Shown: piece after piece, positions 43,886 through 53,660 of the stretch
Layout: every line of letters begins with the position of its first letter
How positions within the stretch are numbered: position 1 is the stretch's first letter
Assembly: GCA_041917255.1 (NCBI GenBank)
Contig: JAYRYA010000003.1
Location: 124,001-188,000 of the forward strand
Direction: 5' to 3'
From: Zoogloea sp041917255
GTDB taxonomy: Bacteria; Pseudomonadota; Gammaproteobacteria; Burkholderiales; Rhodocyclaceae
Length of the DNA: 64,000 nt
Translations under genes and position numbers: made by a program
Notes under the pieces: generated by a model
What the model was told of the DNA's origin: nothing
Databases searched by the model: none
Seen by the model: only the letters and a program-made list of their open reading frames with translations

Positions 43886-44850
43886 TGAACGGCTCCCGGC
43901 CAGCGTCCGAACGCCAGCGTGGCGGCGAGGACGAGGCCGTGCAGGTGGGCGGCGGCGATGGTCAGTTTGATGGCCGGTGCGAGCGCGGCGGGCTGGTCGG
44001 CGTGGGCGAGCAAATGACGCGCAGCGCGGAAGGAGAGGATCAGCGTCATCGCCGCGGCGGCCGCGCCCTGAGGCAGCTGGTCGCGGCCGACCATCAGCAC
44101 CAGCCAGCCGTAGGCGACGATCAGCGCGCCCAGGAAGGCCCACTTGGCGCTGTGGGGGCCGAGGCGCACGACCAGGGTGCGCTTGCCGGCCACTGCGTCG
44201 CCGCGCAGGTCGGGAAACGCGTTGATGAACAGGATCGCCGCCACCAGCAGGGCGTAGGAGAGCCCGGCCTTGAGCGGCGCCAACGCAAATCCGCCGCGCT
44301 GGACGAAATCGGTGCCGATCACCACGATCAGCCAGCCGGCGGCCACGGCCAGCTCGCCCAGCCCGCGGGACACCAGCGCCAGCGGCGGCGCAGTGTAGGC
44401 CCAGCCAAGGGTGAGCCCGGCAAGGCCGATGAGAATCAGTCCCGGACCGGTCTGCCACGCCAGCCATAGCCCGGCCGGTACCACCGCCACCAGCAGCGCC
44501 CAGCCCAGGCGGCCGGTTTCGGTTTCGGAGAGCACACCGTTCTGGATGAAACGGCTGCCACCGGTGAAGGGGAACAGGCGCTCGGTGTTGGCCGCGTCGG
44601 CGCCGCTCCTGGCGTCGTAGAAATCGTTGAGCACGTTGATGCCGGCGTGGGCGATGAGTGCAAAGAGCAGGGCGACGAGCGCCTTGCCGCGGTCGATGGC
44701 GACGCCGCTGCCGTGGGCCACCGCCAGCCCGATGAGGCAGGCACACAGCGTCACCCCGAGAAAGGCCGGGCGCGTCGCGAGCAGGCAGGCCACGAGCGGC
44801 CGGTCGCGCAGCGCAGGCGTGGGTTCGGCGGGGGCGGGGGAGGGCAGCAT
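43882..44850 (-). CDS. UbiA-family prenyltransferase (MenA-like)
   Basis: The 322-residue membrane protein has about nine helices and the two Asp-rich motifs of UbiA-type enzymes: NVLNDFYDARSGAD and FPDLRGDAVAGKRTL. It transfers a prenyl chain to an aromatic or naphthoate acceptor. The pattern is nearest to MenA (1,4-dihydroxy-2-naphthoate), but no other menaquinone gene is in the window. The start at 44850 is chosen at the end of the non-coding leader; in-frame codons upstream to 44997 are of non-coding style. Confidence 0.75.
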   Translation of the reverse strand: MLPSPAPAEPTPALRDRPLVACLLATRPAFLGVTLCACLIGLAVAHGSGVAIDRGKALVALLFALIAHAGINVLNDFYDARSGADAANTERLFPFTGGSRFIQNGVLSETETGRLGWALLVAVVPAGLWLAWQTGPGLILIGLAGLTLGWAYTAPPLALVSRGLGELAVAAGWLIVVIGTDFVQRGGFALAPLKAGLSYALLVAAILFINAFPDLRGDAVAGKRTLVVRLGPHSAKWAFLGALIVAYGWLVLMVGRDQLPQGAAAAAMTLILSFRAARHLLAHADQPAALAPAIKLTIAAAHLHGLVLAATLAFGRWPGAVQ

Positions 44851-44911
44851 CGGCAGGCAGATGTGACGCAATGCGCAATCCTGCGATGCGCCGTGACACC
44901 GGTCAAGGTGG

Positions 44912-47383
44912 ATGCGATCACGGGTATCCGCCGCGGATTCGAATCGGTTAGCATCCCTGGCTGACTTCGTCCCCGCGCTGCCCATCTTGACCGCCACTGC
45001 CCACGTCCCCGTTGCCCGCCTGTATGGTGGGCTGATGCTTGTGCTCGCCGTCGTCGCCTTGTCGGCGTGGTTCGCGCCCTATCCGCTCGACCGGGCGGTG
45101 GCGGGGGGGCTGCTGGCGGTCTATGGGGTCGCGGTGGCGGTTCGTCCGGCCCTGTGGCTGGTGCTGCTGCCGGCCCTGTGGCCGGTGGTGGATCTGGCGC
45201 CGTGGGGCGGGCATATCCACTTTACCGAAAGTGACGCGCTGGCCCTCGTCACCCTGGCCGCCCTCGGGCTGCGGGAGGCCTTTGCGCCGCCGGCACCGAC
45301 CCTCGCCGGACGGGCTCCGATCAAGCTGCGGGCCGGTGCGCTGGGGCTGTTCGGGCTGCTGGCGGCGAGCGTGGCCATCGCCGGGCTGCGCGGTGGCCTG
45401 CCGTTGCCGGCGCTGGATGCGGGTGCGCTGATTGGCTACAACACGCCGGTCAATGCGCTGCGGGTGGGTAAGGGTTTCCTGTTCGCGTTTGCGCTGATTC
45501 CGTTTCTGCACCTGGCAGTGCGGCGCGATGGCGACGCCGCCCTGGATCGCCTGACCCTCGGCCTGACCCTCGGCTTCGCCACCTGCGCCCTCGCCGCCGT
45601 ATGGGAGCGCGTGGCGTTTCCCGGACTCACCAATTTCGCTTCCGACTACCGTACGTCGGCCTTGTTCTGGGAGATGCATGTGGGCGGCGCGGCGCTGGAT
45701 GCGTGGCTGATGCTCAGTTTCCCGTTTGCGGTGCTCGTCTTCCGGCGCGCCCCCGGCGTGGTGGGCAGGGCGCTGGCGCTGCTGGTGGTCGGGATTGGCA
45801 TCTACGCGATGTTCACCACCTTCTCGCGAATCGTCTATGGCGCGCTGTTCGTGTCGATGGCAGTGCTCGGCGTGGCCAGCCTGGGCAGGTCGGGCACGCC
45901 GCCGCCGGCGGATCGGCCACGGCGTCATCCGGCGGTGCTGGCCGCGCTGGTGGCGGTGGTGCTGGCAGGCGGGATGCTGACCTTTCCCGAAGGCGGCTAC
46001 CGGGCCCTGTTGGCGTTCACCGGACTCGCCCTGTTGGTCTGGCCGGCGGGGGCTGCGCTGGCGGGGATGCGGGCAGGTGGTTTCGCGCTCGGGCTGATCG
46101 GTGGGCTGGTGATTGCGGCAGCTTGCGCCGCCGCGATGCTGGCGCTGCCAAAGGGCATCTATCTGGCCTACAGCGGCCTGTGGGCGCTGGCCGCGCTGCT
46201 CATCGTGCTGCGCATCCGCGGGCTGGCGGTGGGTGCGGCCGCGGTGCTGGCGCCGCTGGTGGGCCTTGCGCTGGCGACGGTGCTGGTCAGCGCCTTCTGG
46301 AGCGCCCCGACGCGCTTCATGGGCAGCCTGGGCGGCGCGTTGCTTGTGATCGCCGTGCTGGCCCGTCAGGCCTTGGGCCGCACGCCACTGTGGCAGCCTC
46401 GTCTACAGGATCTGCAAGGCCTGCTGATCGTGCTGGTGGCCGGCGGCATGGTGGTCACCACCCTCGGCGGCTATTACATGGGCGCCCGCTTGTCGAATAC
46501 GGGTTTCGATGCCGGCACGCGCTTCCAGCACACCGCTCGCAGCCTGAGTCTGGTGGATGGGCCGCTGGATGCGGCGGTCGGGCTCGGGCTTGGCCGCTAT
46601 CCCGAAGCGTATTTCTGGAAGGTGGCCGACCCCGCCACGCCAGGTTCGCTGGCCCTCATCAATGCCGAGCACGGCCGCGCGATGCGCCTGGGCGGCCCGC
46701 GCCAGGGGCGCAGTATCGACGAGGTCGTGCTGCTCACCCAGCGACTGCCGGTGGATACCGTCACGCCGCTGCGCCTGCACTTCAAGGCCCGCAGCGAAGT
46801 GGATACCCAGATGATCGTGCAGGTCTGCCGCAAGCACCTGCTGTATGCCAATCCCTGTGCGAGCGGGCAGGTGCGCCTGTCGGGCGGTAAAGGCTGGATC
46901 AGCGTCGACAGCCAGCTCAACGACCGCGGGCTGGCCGTGGTGGGCAGCCTGCCGCGGACGACGGTGCTGACCTTCGGCACCACGTCGTCCACGCCCATCG
47001 ACCTGGACGACATCGAGCTGGTCGACGGCCTGCAGCGGCCGCTCGTGGTCAACGGCGATTTCGAACAGGGCGGCGCCCACTGGTTCTTCAGCTCCGACCG
47101 GAATCACCTGCCCTGGCACGCCAAGAATCTCTTCGTGCATGCCTTCCTGGAGCAGGGGTTGCTGGGCGCCGTGGCGGTGCTGTTGATCCTCGTTGGCGGG
47201 CTGCTGCGCCTGGCCCGCGCGCCCACCCGCCTGCAAGCCCATGCGCCCACGCTGCTGGCAGCGCTGGTGGGGCTGGCGACGGTGGGCATGGTCGATAGCC
47301 TGCTCGACATGCCGCGGATCACCGTCTTCCTGCTGCTGCTGGCCTGGTTAGCCCTCAACCTGCGCCTGCCGCCGGCGCGCTGA
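44912..47383 (+). CDS. Wzy/WaaL-like O-antigen polymerase/ligase with lectin-like insert
   Basis: The 823-residue protein has about 12 membrane helices. Between residues about 520 and 730 lies a periplasmic beta-sandwich insert ending in NGDFEQGGAHWFF (713), a galactose-binding-domain signature. The next segment HAKNLFVHAFLEQGLLGA (735) matches the Wzy_C motif HN-x-L-x-x-x-x-E-x-G of O-antigen ligases and polymerases. It probably polymerises or exports an exopolysaccharide repeat. The start is uncertain (ATG 44912 or a downstream one near 45034). A beta-helix protein follows after 30 bases. Confidence 0.75.
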   Translation: MRSRVSAADSNRLASLADFVPALPILTATAHVPVARLYGGLMLVLAVVALSAWFAPYPLDRAVAGGLLAVYGVAVAVRPALWLVLLPALWPVVDLAPWGGHIHFTESDALALVTLAALGLREAFAPPAPTLAGRAPIKLRAGALGLFGLLAASVAIAGLRGGLPLPALDAGALIGYNTPVNALRVGKGFLFAFALIPFLHLAVRRDGDAALDRLTLGLTLGFATCALAAVWERVAFPGLTNFASDYRTSALFWEMHVGGAALDAWLMLSFPFAVLVFRRAPGVVGRALALLVVGIGIYAMFTTFSRIVYGALFVSMAVLGVASLGRSGTPPPADRPRRHPAVLAALVAVVLAGGMLTFPEGGYRALLAFTGLALLVWPAGAALAGMRAGGFALGLIGGLVIAAACAAAMLALPKGIYLAYSGLWALAALLIVLRIRGLAVGAAAVLAPLVGLALATVLVSAFWSAPTRFMGSLGGALLVIAVLARQALGRTPLWQPRLQDLQGLLIVLVAGGMVVTTLGGYYMGARLSNTGFDAGTRFQHTARSLSLVDGPLDAAVGLGLGRYPEAYFWKVADPATPGSLALINAEHGRAMRLGGPRQGRSIDEVVLLTQRLPVDTVTPLRLHFKARSEVDTQMIVQVCRKHLLYANPCASGQVRLSGGKGWISVDSQLNDRGLAVVGSLPRTTVLTFGTTSSTPIDLDDIELVDGLQRPLVVNGDFEQGGAHWFFSSDRNHLPWHAKNLFVHAFLEQGLLGAVAVLLILVGGLLRLARAPTRLQAHAPTLLAALVGLATVGMVDSLLDMPRITVFLLLLAWLALNLRLPPAR

Positions 47384-47413
47384 TCGCCCTTTGCCCGACC
47401 GTTGCCCATCGCC

Positions 47414-48589
47414 ATGAACGTCCGAACCACGCTCCTCGCCATCCTGCTGTCGGCGCCGGCCCTGCCGGCCGCTGCGGCGACCATCCTCGTCGGGCCCGGC
47501 GAATCCGTCACCCGCATCGCCGACGCCGCGCGTCTCGCCAAGGATGGCGACACCGTGCTGATCCGCCCCGGCACCTACAAGGGCGATGTGGCGGTGTGGG
47601 CCCAGAAATCCCTGACCATCCGCGGTTTCGGCGGCCGCCCGGTGCTAGACGCCGACGGCCGCGACGCCGCCGGCAAGGGCATCTGGGTGTTCGTCAATGG
47701 CAACTACAAGGTCGAGAACATCGAATTCCGCGGCGCTCGTGTGGCCGACGGCAACGGCGCTGGCATCCGCTTCGAGCTGGGCAGCCTGGAAGTGCGCGAC
47801 TGCGTCTTCGAGGACAACCAGAACGGCCTCATCACCGCCAACTTCGACACCGCCGAGCTGCGCATCTACAACAGCGTCTTCAGCCGTGCCCCGCGCGAGC
47901 CGGGTCGGTTGCACCACCTGCTTTACGTGGGGCGCATCAAGTCCTTCGTGCTGGAAGGCAGCCGCTTCCATCAGGGCTATCAGGGGCACCTGGTCAAGAG
48001 CCGGGCAGGGCGCAACGAGATCCGGAACAACCTGCTGGTGGACGGTCCGGGCGGGATGGCGTCGTACGAACTGGAGTTTCCGGAAGGCGGCGTGGCGGTG
48101 GTGGTGGGCAACGTGATCGCCCAGAGCGCCGACAGTCCCAACCCGATCGTCGTGGCCTACGGCGCCGAAAGGAGCCGCTGGGCTGAGAACCGCCTGCTGA
48201 TGGCCCACAACACGCTCATCAACGCGGGTTGGCGACCGGCCTGGTTTACCCGGGCGTGGTCGGACAAGCTGCCGCCGGATACCCAGATCGTCACCCGCAA
48301 CAATCTCACCGTGGGGCTGGGGGGCTTCAGTCTGTCGCTGCCCGGCGATCACAAGGGTAACTTCCCCCTGCCCGGCGGGGCGATCGATCCGGAATCCCTG
48401 GATTTCACGCCGCCGGCTTTTCTGCGGGGGCGGGTCGATAAACCTGACGGTCCGCTGGGTGAAGTGCTCACGCCGACAGCAGAATTCGCCCTCCCGATCG
48501 GCACACAACCGCTTGCGCCGCCTGCCGAATGGGTGCCAGGGGCGTTTCAAAGCAGCGGGATGGTGACCCGCCAGCCGACGGGCCGCTGA
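47414..48589 (+). CDS. secreted right-handed parallel beta-helix protein
   Basis: The 391-residue protein has a signal peptide (MNVRTTLLAILLSAPALPAA) and then short repeated strands typical of pectate-lyase-like beta-helices: DGDTVLIRPGTYKGDVAVWA, LEVRDCVFEDNQNGLITANF, FVLEGSRFHQGYQGHLVKSR, NEIRNNLLVDGPGGMASYEL. It may bind or cut the polysaccharide made with the upstream polymerase. No catalytic Asp or Arg triad could be fixed. Confidence 0.75.
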   Translation: MNVRTTLLAILLSAPALPAAAATILVGPGESVTRIADAARLAKDGDTVLIRPGTYKGDVAVWAQKSLTIRGFGGRPVLDADGRDAAGKGIWVFVNGNYKVENIEFRGARVADGNGAGIRFELGSLEVRDCVFEDNQNGLITANFDTAELRIYNSVFSRAPREPGRLHHLLYVGRIKSFVLEGSRFHQGYQGHLVKSRAGRNEIRNNLLVDGPGGMASYELEFPEGGVAVVVGNVIAQSADSPNPIVVAYGAERSRWAENRLLMAHNTLINAGWRPAWFTRAWSDKLPPDTQIVTRNNLTVGLGGFSLSLPGDHKGNFPLPGGAIDPESLDFTPPAFLRGRVDKPDGPLGEVLTPTAEFALPIGTQPLAPPAEWVPGAFQSSGMVTRQPTGR

Positions 48590-48595
48590 CCCGCC

Positions 48596-49201
48596 TCAGG
48601 CCCGGCGCAGTGCAACGTGCTGGGTGATGAAGCGCTCGGCGTCGGTCCGGAAGCGTTCATCGGGTGTGCTCGAGATCCAGTGTTTGATGAGCCCGCCAAC
48701 GAACAGGAAGGTGTCGTAGGCGAGCATCTCCGGGTCGGCAGGCAGGCGTAGCTGACCTTTGACGGCGGCCCGGCGGTAGGCGTCGGTGAGCATTCCGAGG
48801 AAATCCATCTGCCCGGCCGTGCAGCCGCGCATCGAGCTGAACTCGCCCACGTATTCGCACTTGAACGAGAGGATTTCGAAGGTCTCGCGGGTCTGTGTCT
48901 GATCCACCAGGATGCGGATGATCTCCTGCAGGGCGTGCTCGATGCCGCCGAGCGGGTCGTTGGCTTCGGCGTCGAACACCACGCGGTCGAGGAAGGGCAG
49001 CACGGCATCCTCGCGCATCGCGAAGAACAGGTCGGTCTTGTTCTTGAAGTGCCAATACACCGCGCCGCGGGTCACCCCGGCGGCGGCAGCGATTTTTTCG
49101 AGGCTGGTACTGCCGACCCCGCATTCCAGAAAGACCCGGCGGGCCGCCTCGATGATCTGGCGGCGCGTCGCTTCGGCTTCTTCCTTGGTCTTACGAACCA
49201 T
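48596..49201 (-). CDS. TetR-family repressor (AcrR/TtgR-like)
   Basis: The 201-residue protein has a TetR HTH (TSLEKIAAAAGVTRGAVYWHFKNK-like; KIAAAAGVTRGAVYWHF) and a C-terminal helical ligand domain that looks like the AcrR/TtgR/MtrR class. It is divergent from the RND operon, with a TtgR-like operator in the shared 108-base gap, so it is likely to repress both. Confidence 0.9.
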   Translation of the reverse strand: MVRKTKEEAEATRRQIIEAARRVFLECGVGSTSLEKIAAAAGVTRGAVYWHFKNKTDLFFAMREDAVLPFLDRVVFDAEANDPLGGIEHALQEIIRILVDQTQTRETFEILSFKCEYVGEFSSMRGCTAGQMDFLGMLTDAYRRAAVKGQLRLPADPEMLAYDTFLFVGGLIKHWISSTPDERFRTDAERFITQHVALRRA

Positions 49202-49237
49202 ATTTCATGAGTCCCATCGAAGAATGATGTGGAGGGC

Positions 49238-49266
49238 TATTTACATACATTCATGTTTGTATAAAA
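49238..49266. promoter_or_regulatory. TtgR/AcrR-like operator
   Basis: TACATACATTCATGTTTGTA (49242-49261) forms an imperfect dyad (TACATAC versus GTTTGTA) inside an AT-rich tract. It strongly resembles the TtgR and AcrR operators, which share TACA-x-AC and TGAATGTA half-sites. It lies about 40 bases upstream of the TetR gene start and 45 bases upstream of the adaptor gene start. Confidence 0.65.
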
Positions 49267-49309
49267 CTATGCCCCAATACAAACCATAAATCCAGCCCTG
49301 GAGTCGATC

Positions 49310-50524
49310 TTGAGCGCGAATCCCCTCCCCCAGCAGCCCTTTTCGTCCCGTCTCGCCCTGCCAGCCTTGGCGGTTTCCCTTGTACTGCTCAGCGCATGTT
49401 CCGGCAAGGAACAAAGCGCGGGTGGCCCACCTGCCGGCGGCATGCCGCCGATGCCGGTGACCGCCGTCGAGATGCAGCCCACCCGTGCCGAGACCAGCGT
49501 CGAGGCGGTCGCTCAGACCGAAGGGGCGCGGGAAGTGGAAGTGCGCGCCCGGGTCGGCGGCATCCTCATGAAGCGCGTCTATGAAGAAGGCGCCACCGTG
49601 AAGGCCGGCCAGACCCTCTTCCAGATCGATCGCGAGCCCCTCGACGTTGCTGTCGCCCAGGCCAAGGCCCAGCTGGCCGAAGCCAAGGCCAAGGTCGACC
49701 AGACCCAGCGCGAGGCCGCCCGCCTCAAGGCGCTCCTGGCACAGCAGGCCATCAGCCAGCGCGAATACGACACCGCCAGCTCCGACAACAGCGTGGCCCA
49801 GGCGGCGGTGCAGGCGGCCCAGGCTGCCCTGCGCCAGGCCGAGCTGAACCTTTCCTACGCCAACGTCACCGCGCCGGTTTCCGGCGTGACCGGCCGTGCC
49901 CAGGTTTCGGAAGGCACGCTGGTCGCCAGCGGCGCCGGCACCCTGCTGACCACCATCGTCCAGGTGAACCCGATCTGGGTGCGCTTCTCGGTGTCCGACA
50001 CCGAACTCGCCAACGCCTCGCCCGACGGCAGTTTCAACCCCAAGGCGATCCGTGGTGTCGAAGTCGTGCTGCCCGATGGCAGCACCTACGCCCAGCGCGG
50101 CCGGCTCAACTTTGCCGCCAGCCAGATCGACCCGAAGCTCGGCACCCTGCAGTTCCGCGGCGAATTTGCAAACCCGGACGGCAAGCTGCTGCCCGGCCAG
50201 TTCGTCAAGGCGCGCCTGATCACCGGCGAGCGTGAGGGCGTGTTCAAGGTGCCCCAGGCGGCCGTGATGCAGACCGATGGCGGCCCGGTGGTGATGACCG
50301 TCGGCCCCGAGAACAAGGTGGCCCCGCGCCCGGTCAAGACCGGCCAGTGGAGCGGCAAGGATTGGGTCATCCTCAGCGGCCTGAAGGCCGGCGACAAGGT
50401 GATCGTGGACAACCTCATCAAGCTCCGTCCGGGCGCCACCGTGGCTCCGCACGGGCCGGGCGAAGGCCCGGGTGCCGGCGCCAAGCCGGGTGCCGCGCCG
50501 GCCGCTGCGCCGGCGAAGGGTTGA
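49310..50524 (+). CDS. RND efflux adaptor lipoprotein (membrane fusion protein)
   Basis: The 404-residue protein begins with a lipoprotein signal (VSLVLLSACSGKEQ). It has the adaptor layout: lipoyl halves (VEVRARVGGILMKRVYEEGA and NLSYANVTAPVSGVTGRAQV) split by a coiled-coil hairpin (AEAKAKVDQTQREAARLKAL), then beta-barrel and a Pro/Ala-rich tail. The start is TTG at 49310 with GGAG 7 bases upstream. It couples the RND pump to the outer-membrane channel. Confidence 0.93.
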   Translation: MSANPLPQQPFSSRLALPALAVSLVLLSACSGKEQSAGGPPAGGMPPMPVTAVEMQPTRAETSVEAVAQTEGAREVEVRARVGGILMKRVYEEGATVKAGQTLFQIDREPLDVAVAQAKAQLAEAKAKVDQTQREAARLKALLAQQAISQREYDTASSDNSVAQAAVQAAQAALRQAELNLSYANVTAPVSGVTGRAQVSEGTLVASGAGTLLTTIVQVNPIWVRFSVSDTELANASPDGSFNPKAIRGVEVVLPDGSTYAQRGRLNFAASQIDPKLGTLQFRGEFANPDGKLLPGQFVKARLITGEREGVFKVPQAAVMQTDGGPVVMTVGPENKVAPRPVKTGQWSGKDWVILSGLKAGDKVIVDNLIKLRPGATVAPHGPGEGPGAGAKPGAAPAAAPAKG

Positions 50525-50537
50525 GGGGGCGCCATCC

Positions 50538-53500
50538 ATGTCACGTTTCTTCATCAGTCGTCCGATCTTCGCATCGGTCATCTCGATCGTCATCGTGATC
50601 GCCGGTCTCATGGCCTCGCTCACGCTGCCGGTCGCCCAGTACCCCGAGATCACGCCGCCGACGGTCATCATCACCGCCACTTTCCCCGGCGCCAACGCCG
50701 AAACCCTGTCCAAATCCGTTGCCGCGCCCATCGAAGAGCAGTTGTCGGGCGTGGAAGGGCTGATCTATTACAACTCCACCAGCAATTCGGCGGGCGTGGT
50801 CACCATCACGGCCACCTTCGAGGTGGGCACCAACCCCGATACTGCACTGATCGCCGTCAATAACCGGGTCAAGGTGGCCGAACCGCGCCTGCCCGACGAC
50901 GTGCGCCGCACCGGCGTGCTGGTGCAGAAGCGCTCCAACAACATCCTGATGTTCGCGGCCCTGCGCTCGCCCGAAGGCACCCACGACGCGTTGTTCCTCT
51001 CCAACTACGTGAACACCAACGTGGTCGAGGAAATCCGCCGGATCCCCGGCGTGGGCGACGCCCAGCAGTTCGACCCGATCTACGCCATGCGTCTGTGGCT
51101 CAAGCCCGACGTGATGGCCAAGCTCGGCGTCACCACCTCCGAGGTGGCCGCCGCGATCCGGGTGCAGAACACCCAGAACGCCGCTGGCAAGATCGGTGCC
51201 GAGCCGATGGTCAATGGCCAGCAGCTCACCTACACCGTGACCGCCAAGGGCCGCCTGCTCACCACCGAGGAGTTCGGCAACATCATCCTGCGGGCCGACG
51301 GCCCCAACGGGGTGGTGCGCGTGCGTGATGTGGCGCGTATCGAACTGGGCGCCGACAGCTACGACCGCAGCACTACGGTCAATGGTGCGCCGGTGTCCGG
51401 CATGGGGATCTACCTGCAGTCCGGTGCCAACGCCCTCAACACCGCCAAGATGGTGCGTGCGCGTCTTGACGAGATGCAGAAGCGTTTCCCGAAGGGCGTC
51501 GAGTACATCATCCCCTACGACACCACCCGCTTCATCCAGGAATCCGCCAAGGAAGTGCTGAAGACGCTCGGCGAGGCGGTCATCCTGGTCATTGCGGTGG
51601 TCTACCTCTTCCTGCAGAACTGGCGCGCCACCTTGATCCCCATCATCGCGGTGCCGGTGTCGCTGATCGGCACCTTTGCGGGCATGTGGTTGTTCGGCTT
51701 CTCGATCAACACCCTCACCCTGTTCGCGATGGTGCTGGCCATCGGTATCGTGGTGGATGACGCCATCGTCGTGCTCGAGAACGTCGAGCGGTTGATGAAC
51801 GAGCAGAAGCTATCCCCCAAGGACGCCGCCATCGAAGCGATGCGCGAAGTCTCCGGGGCGGTGATCGCCATCGTGCTGGTGCTGTGCGCGGTGTTCGTGC
51901 CGGTGGCCTTCCTGGGGGGCATCGCCGGCGTGCTGTACAAGCAGTTTGCCGTCACCGTGGCGGTGGCGGTGGTGATCTCCGGCATCGTCGCGCTGACCCT
52001 CACCCCGGCCCTGTGCGCCCTGTTGCTCAAGCCGACCCACGAGGAGAAGCCGCTGTTCCGGCCCTTCAACCGGCTCTTCGAGCGCTTCACCAACAGCTAT
52101 ACCAGCACCGTGGGCCTGACCCTGCGCCACGGCATCATCGGCACCCTGGTGTTCCTGCTGACCATCGGCGCCGCGGTGTTCCTGCTGCGTACCGTGCCGG
52201 GCAGCTTCGTGCCGGCCGAAGACCAGGGCTACCTGTTCGGGTTTGTCACCCTCACCGATGGCGCGTCGGCCAAGCGGACCGAAGTCGCCACCGATCAGAT
52301 GCGCCAGCGCATCGCCTCGGATGACATCGAGAACATCTTCTTCGTGAAGGGCGTCGACTTCATCACCGGCAACAACCGGCCCAGCGTCGCCACCACCTTC
52401 ATCATCTTCAAGCCGTGGGAGGAGCGCAACGTCACCACCGAGGCCATGGCCGGCAAGTTCACCGGCCTGGGCATGACCCTGCCCGACGGCATGGGCCTGG
52501 TGTTCAACCCGCCCCCGATCCAGGGTCTCGGCACCGCCGGCGGCTTTGAGGTGTACCTGCAGAACCGAGCCGACGGCGACGCCCGCACCCTGGCTAACGT
52601 CACGGGTCAGTTCGTCGAAGCCCTCAAGAAGCGACCGGAACTCGCCGGCATCAACAGCTTCTTCCGGGTGAGCGCGCCGCAGCTGTACGTCGAGGTGGAC
52701 GAGCCCAAGGCCATGTCGATGGGCATCTCGCTGGATTCCATCTACGCCACCCTGCAGGCCACCACCGGTACGCTGTACGTCAATGACTTCAACCGCGGCG
52801 GCAAGACCTACAAGGTCCAGCTGCAGGCCGAGTCGACCTACCGCACCAAGCCCGAAGACATCCTGAAGTCCTACGTCAAGACGGCCACGGGCGCGATGGT
52901 GCCGCTCTCCGCGGTGGCCTCCGTCAAGACCATCACCGGCCCCGAGATGATCGAGCGCTTCAACGGTTTCGTCGCCGCCAAGGTGATGGGCGGCGCGGCA
53001 CCGGGCTACAGCTCGGGCGACGCCATCAAGGCCGTCGAGGAAGTCTCTGCCGAAGTGCTGCCGGAAGGCTTCCGCACCGAATGGGTCGGCCAGGCCTTCC
53101 AGGAAAAGCGCACCGGCAACGCGTCGGTGATCGCCTTCACCTTCGGTATCGTGATGGTCTTCCTGATCCTCGCGGCGCAGTACGAAAAGTGGTCGCTGCC
53201 GTTGGCGGTGATCATGGCGGTGCCCTTCGCCATGTTCGGTGCCCTGCTGTCGGTGCTCCTGCGCGGCATGCCCAACGACATCTACTTCCAGATCGGTCTG
53301 GTGGTGCTGATCGGGCTGGCGGCCAAGAACGCGATCCTGATCGTGGAGTTCGCCGCCCAGAAGCAGGCCGAGGGCATGGGCGTGGTCGACGCCGCGATCG
53401 AGGCTGCCCGGCTGCGTTTCCGCCCCATCGTGATGACGTCGCTGGCCTTCGTGCTCGGTGTGCTGCCGCTCGCCATCTCCACCGGCGCGGGCGCGGCTGC

Positions 53501-53660
53501 GCGCCGCTCCATGGGGACCGGCGTGGTGGGCGGGATGCTTGCCGCCACCTTCATCGCCACCATCTTCATCCCCCTGTTCTTCAAGTGGTTGAGTCGCGGC
53601 AAGGTCCGCCATCCGGCAGGCAACCTGCCCCACGCGCACACCGACGAGGTGAAGCAATGA
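50538..53660 (+). CDS. RND multidrug efflux transporter (HAE1 family)
   Basis: The 1040-residue inner-membrane pump has 12 helices and two large periplasmic loops. The proton-relay residues are present: the Asp pair in GIVVDDAIVVLENVER and the Lys in GLAAKNAILIVEF. The N-terminus MSRFFISRPIFASVISIVIV is typical. It probably expels solvents, antibiotics or bile-type compounds, but the substrate cannot be read. The stop overlaps the next ATG by 4 bases. Confidence 0.95.
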   Translation: MSRFFISRPIFASVISIVIVIAGLMASLTLPVAQYPEITPPTVIITATFPGANAETLSKSVAAPIEEQLSGVEGLIYYNSTSNSAGVVTITATFEVGTNPDTALIAVNNRVKVAEPRLPDDVRRTGVLVQKRSNNILMFAALRSPEGTHDALFLSNYVNTNVVEEIRRIPGVGDAQQFDPIYAMRLWLKPDVMAKLGVTTSEVAAAIRVQNTQNAAGKIGAEPMVNGQQLTYTVTAKGRLLTTEEFGNIILRADGPNGVVRVRDVARIELGADSYDRSTTVNGAPVSGMGIYLQSGANALNTAKMVRARLDEMQKRFPKGVEYIIPYDTTRFIQESAKEVLKTLGEAVILVIAVVYLFLQNWRATLIPIIAVPVSLIGTFAGMWLFGFSINTLTLFAMVLAIGIVVDDAIVVLENVERLMNEQKLSPKDAAIEAMREVSGAVIAIVLVLCAVFVPVAFLGGIAGVLYKQFAVTVAVAVVISGIVALTLTPALCALLLKPTHEEKPLFRPFNRLFERFTNSYTSTVGLTLRHGIIGTLVFLLTIGAAVFLLRTVPGSFVPAEDQGYLFGFVTLTDGASAKRTEVATDQMRQRIASDDIENIFFVKGVDFITGNNRPSVATTFIIFKPWEERNVTTEAMAGKFTGLGMTLPDGMGLVFNPPPIQGLGTAGGFEVYLQNRADGDARTLANVTGQFVEALKKRPELAGINSFFRVSAPQLYVEVDEPKAMSMGISLDSIYATLQATTGTLYVNDFNRGGKTYKVQLQAESTYRTKPEDILKSYVKTATGAMVPLSAVASVKTITGPEMIERFNGFVAAKVMGGAAPGYSSGDAIKAVEEVSAEVLPEGFRTEWVGQAFQEKRTGNASVIAFTFGIVMVFLILAAQYEKWSLPLAVIMAVPFAMFGALLSVLLRGMPNDIYFQIGLVVLIGLAAKNAILIVEFAAQKQAEGMGVVDAAIEAARLRFRPIVMTSLAFVLGVLPLAISTGAGAAARRSMGTGVVGGMLAATFIATIFIPLFFKWLSRGKVRHPAGNLPHAHTDEVKQ

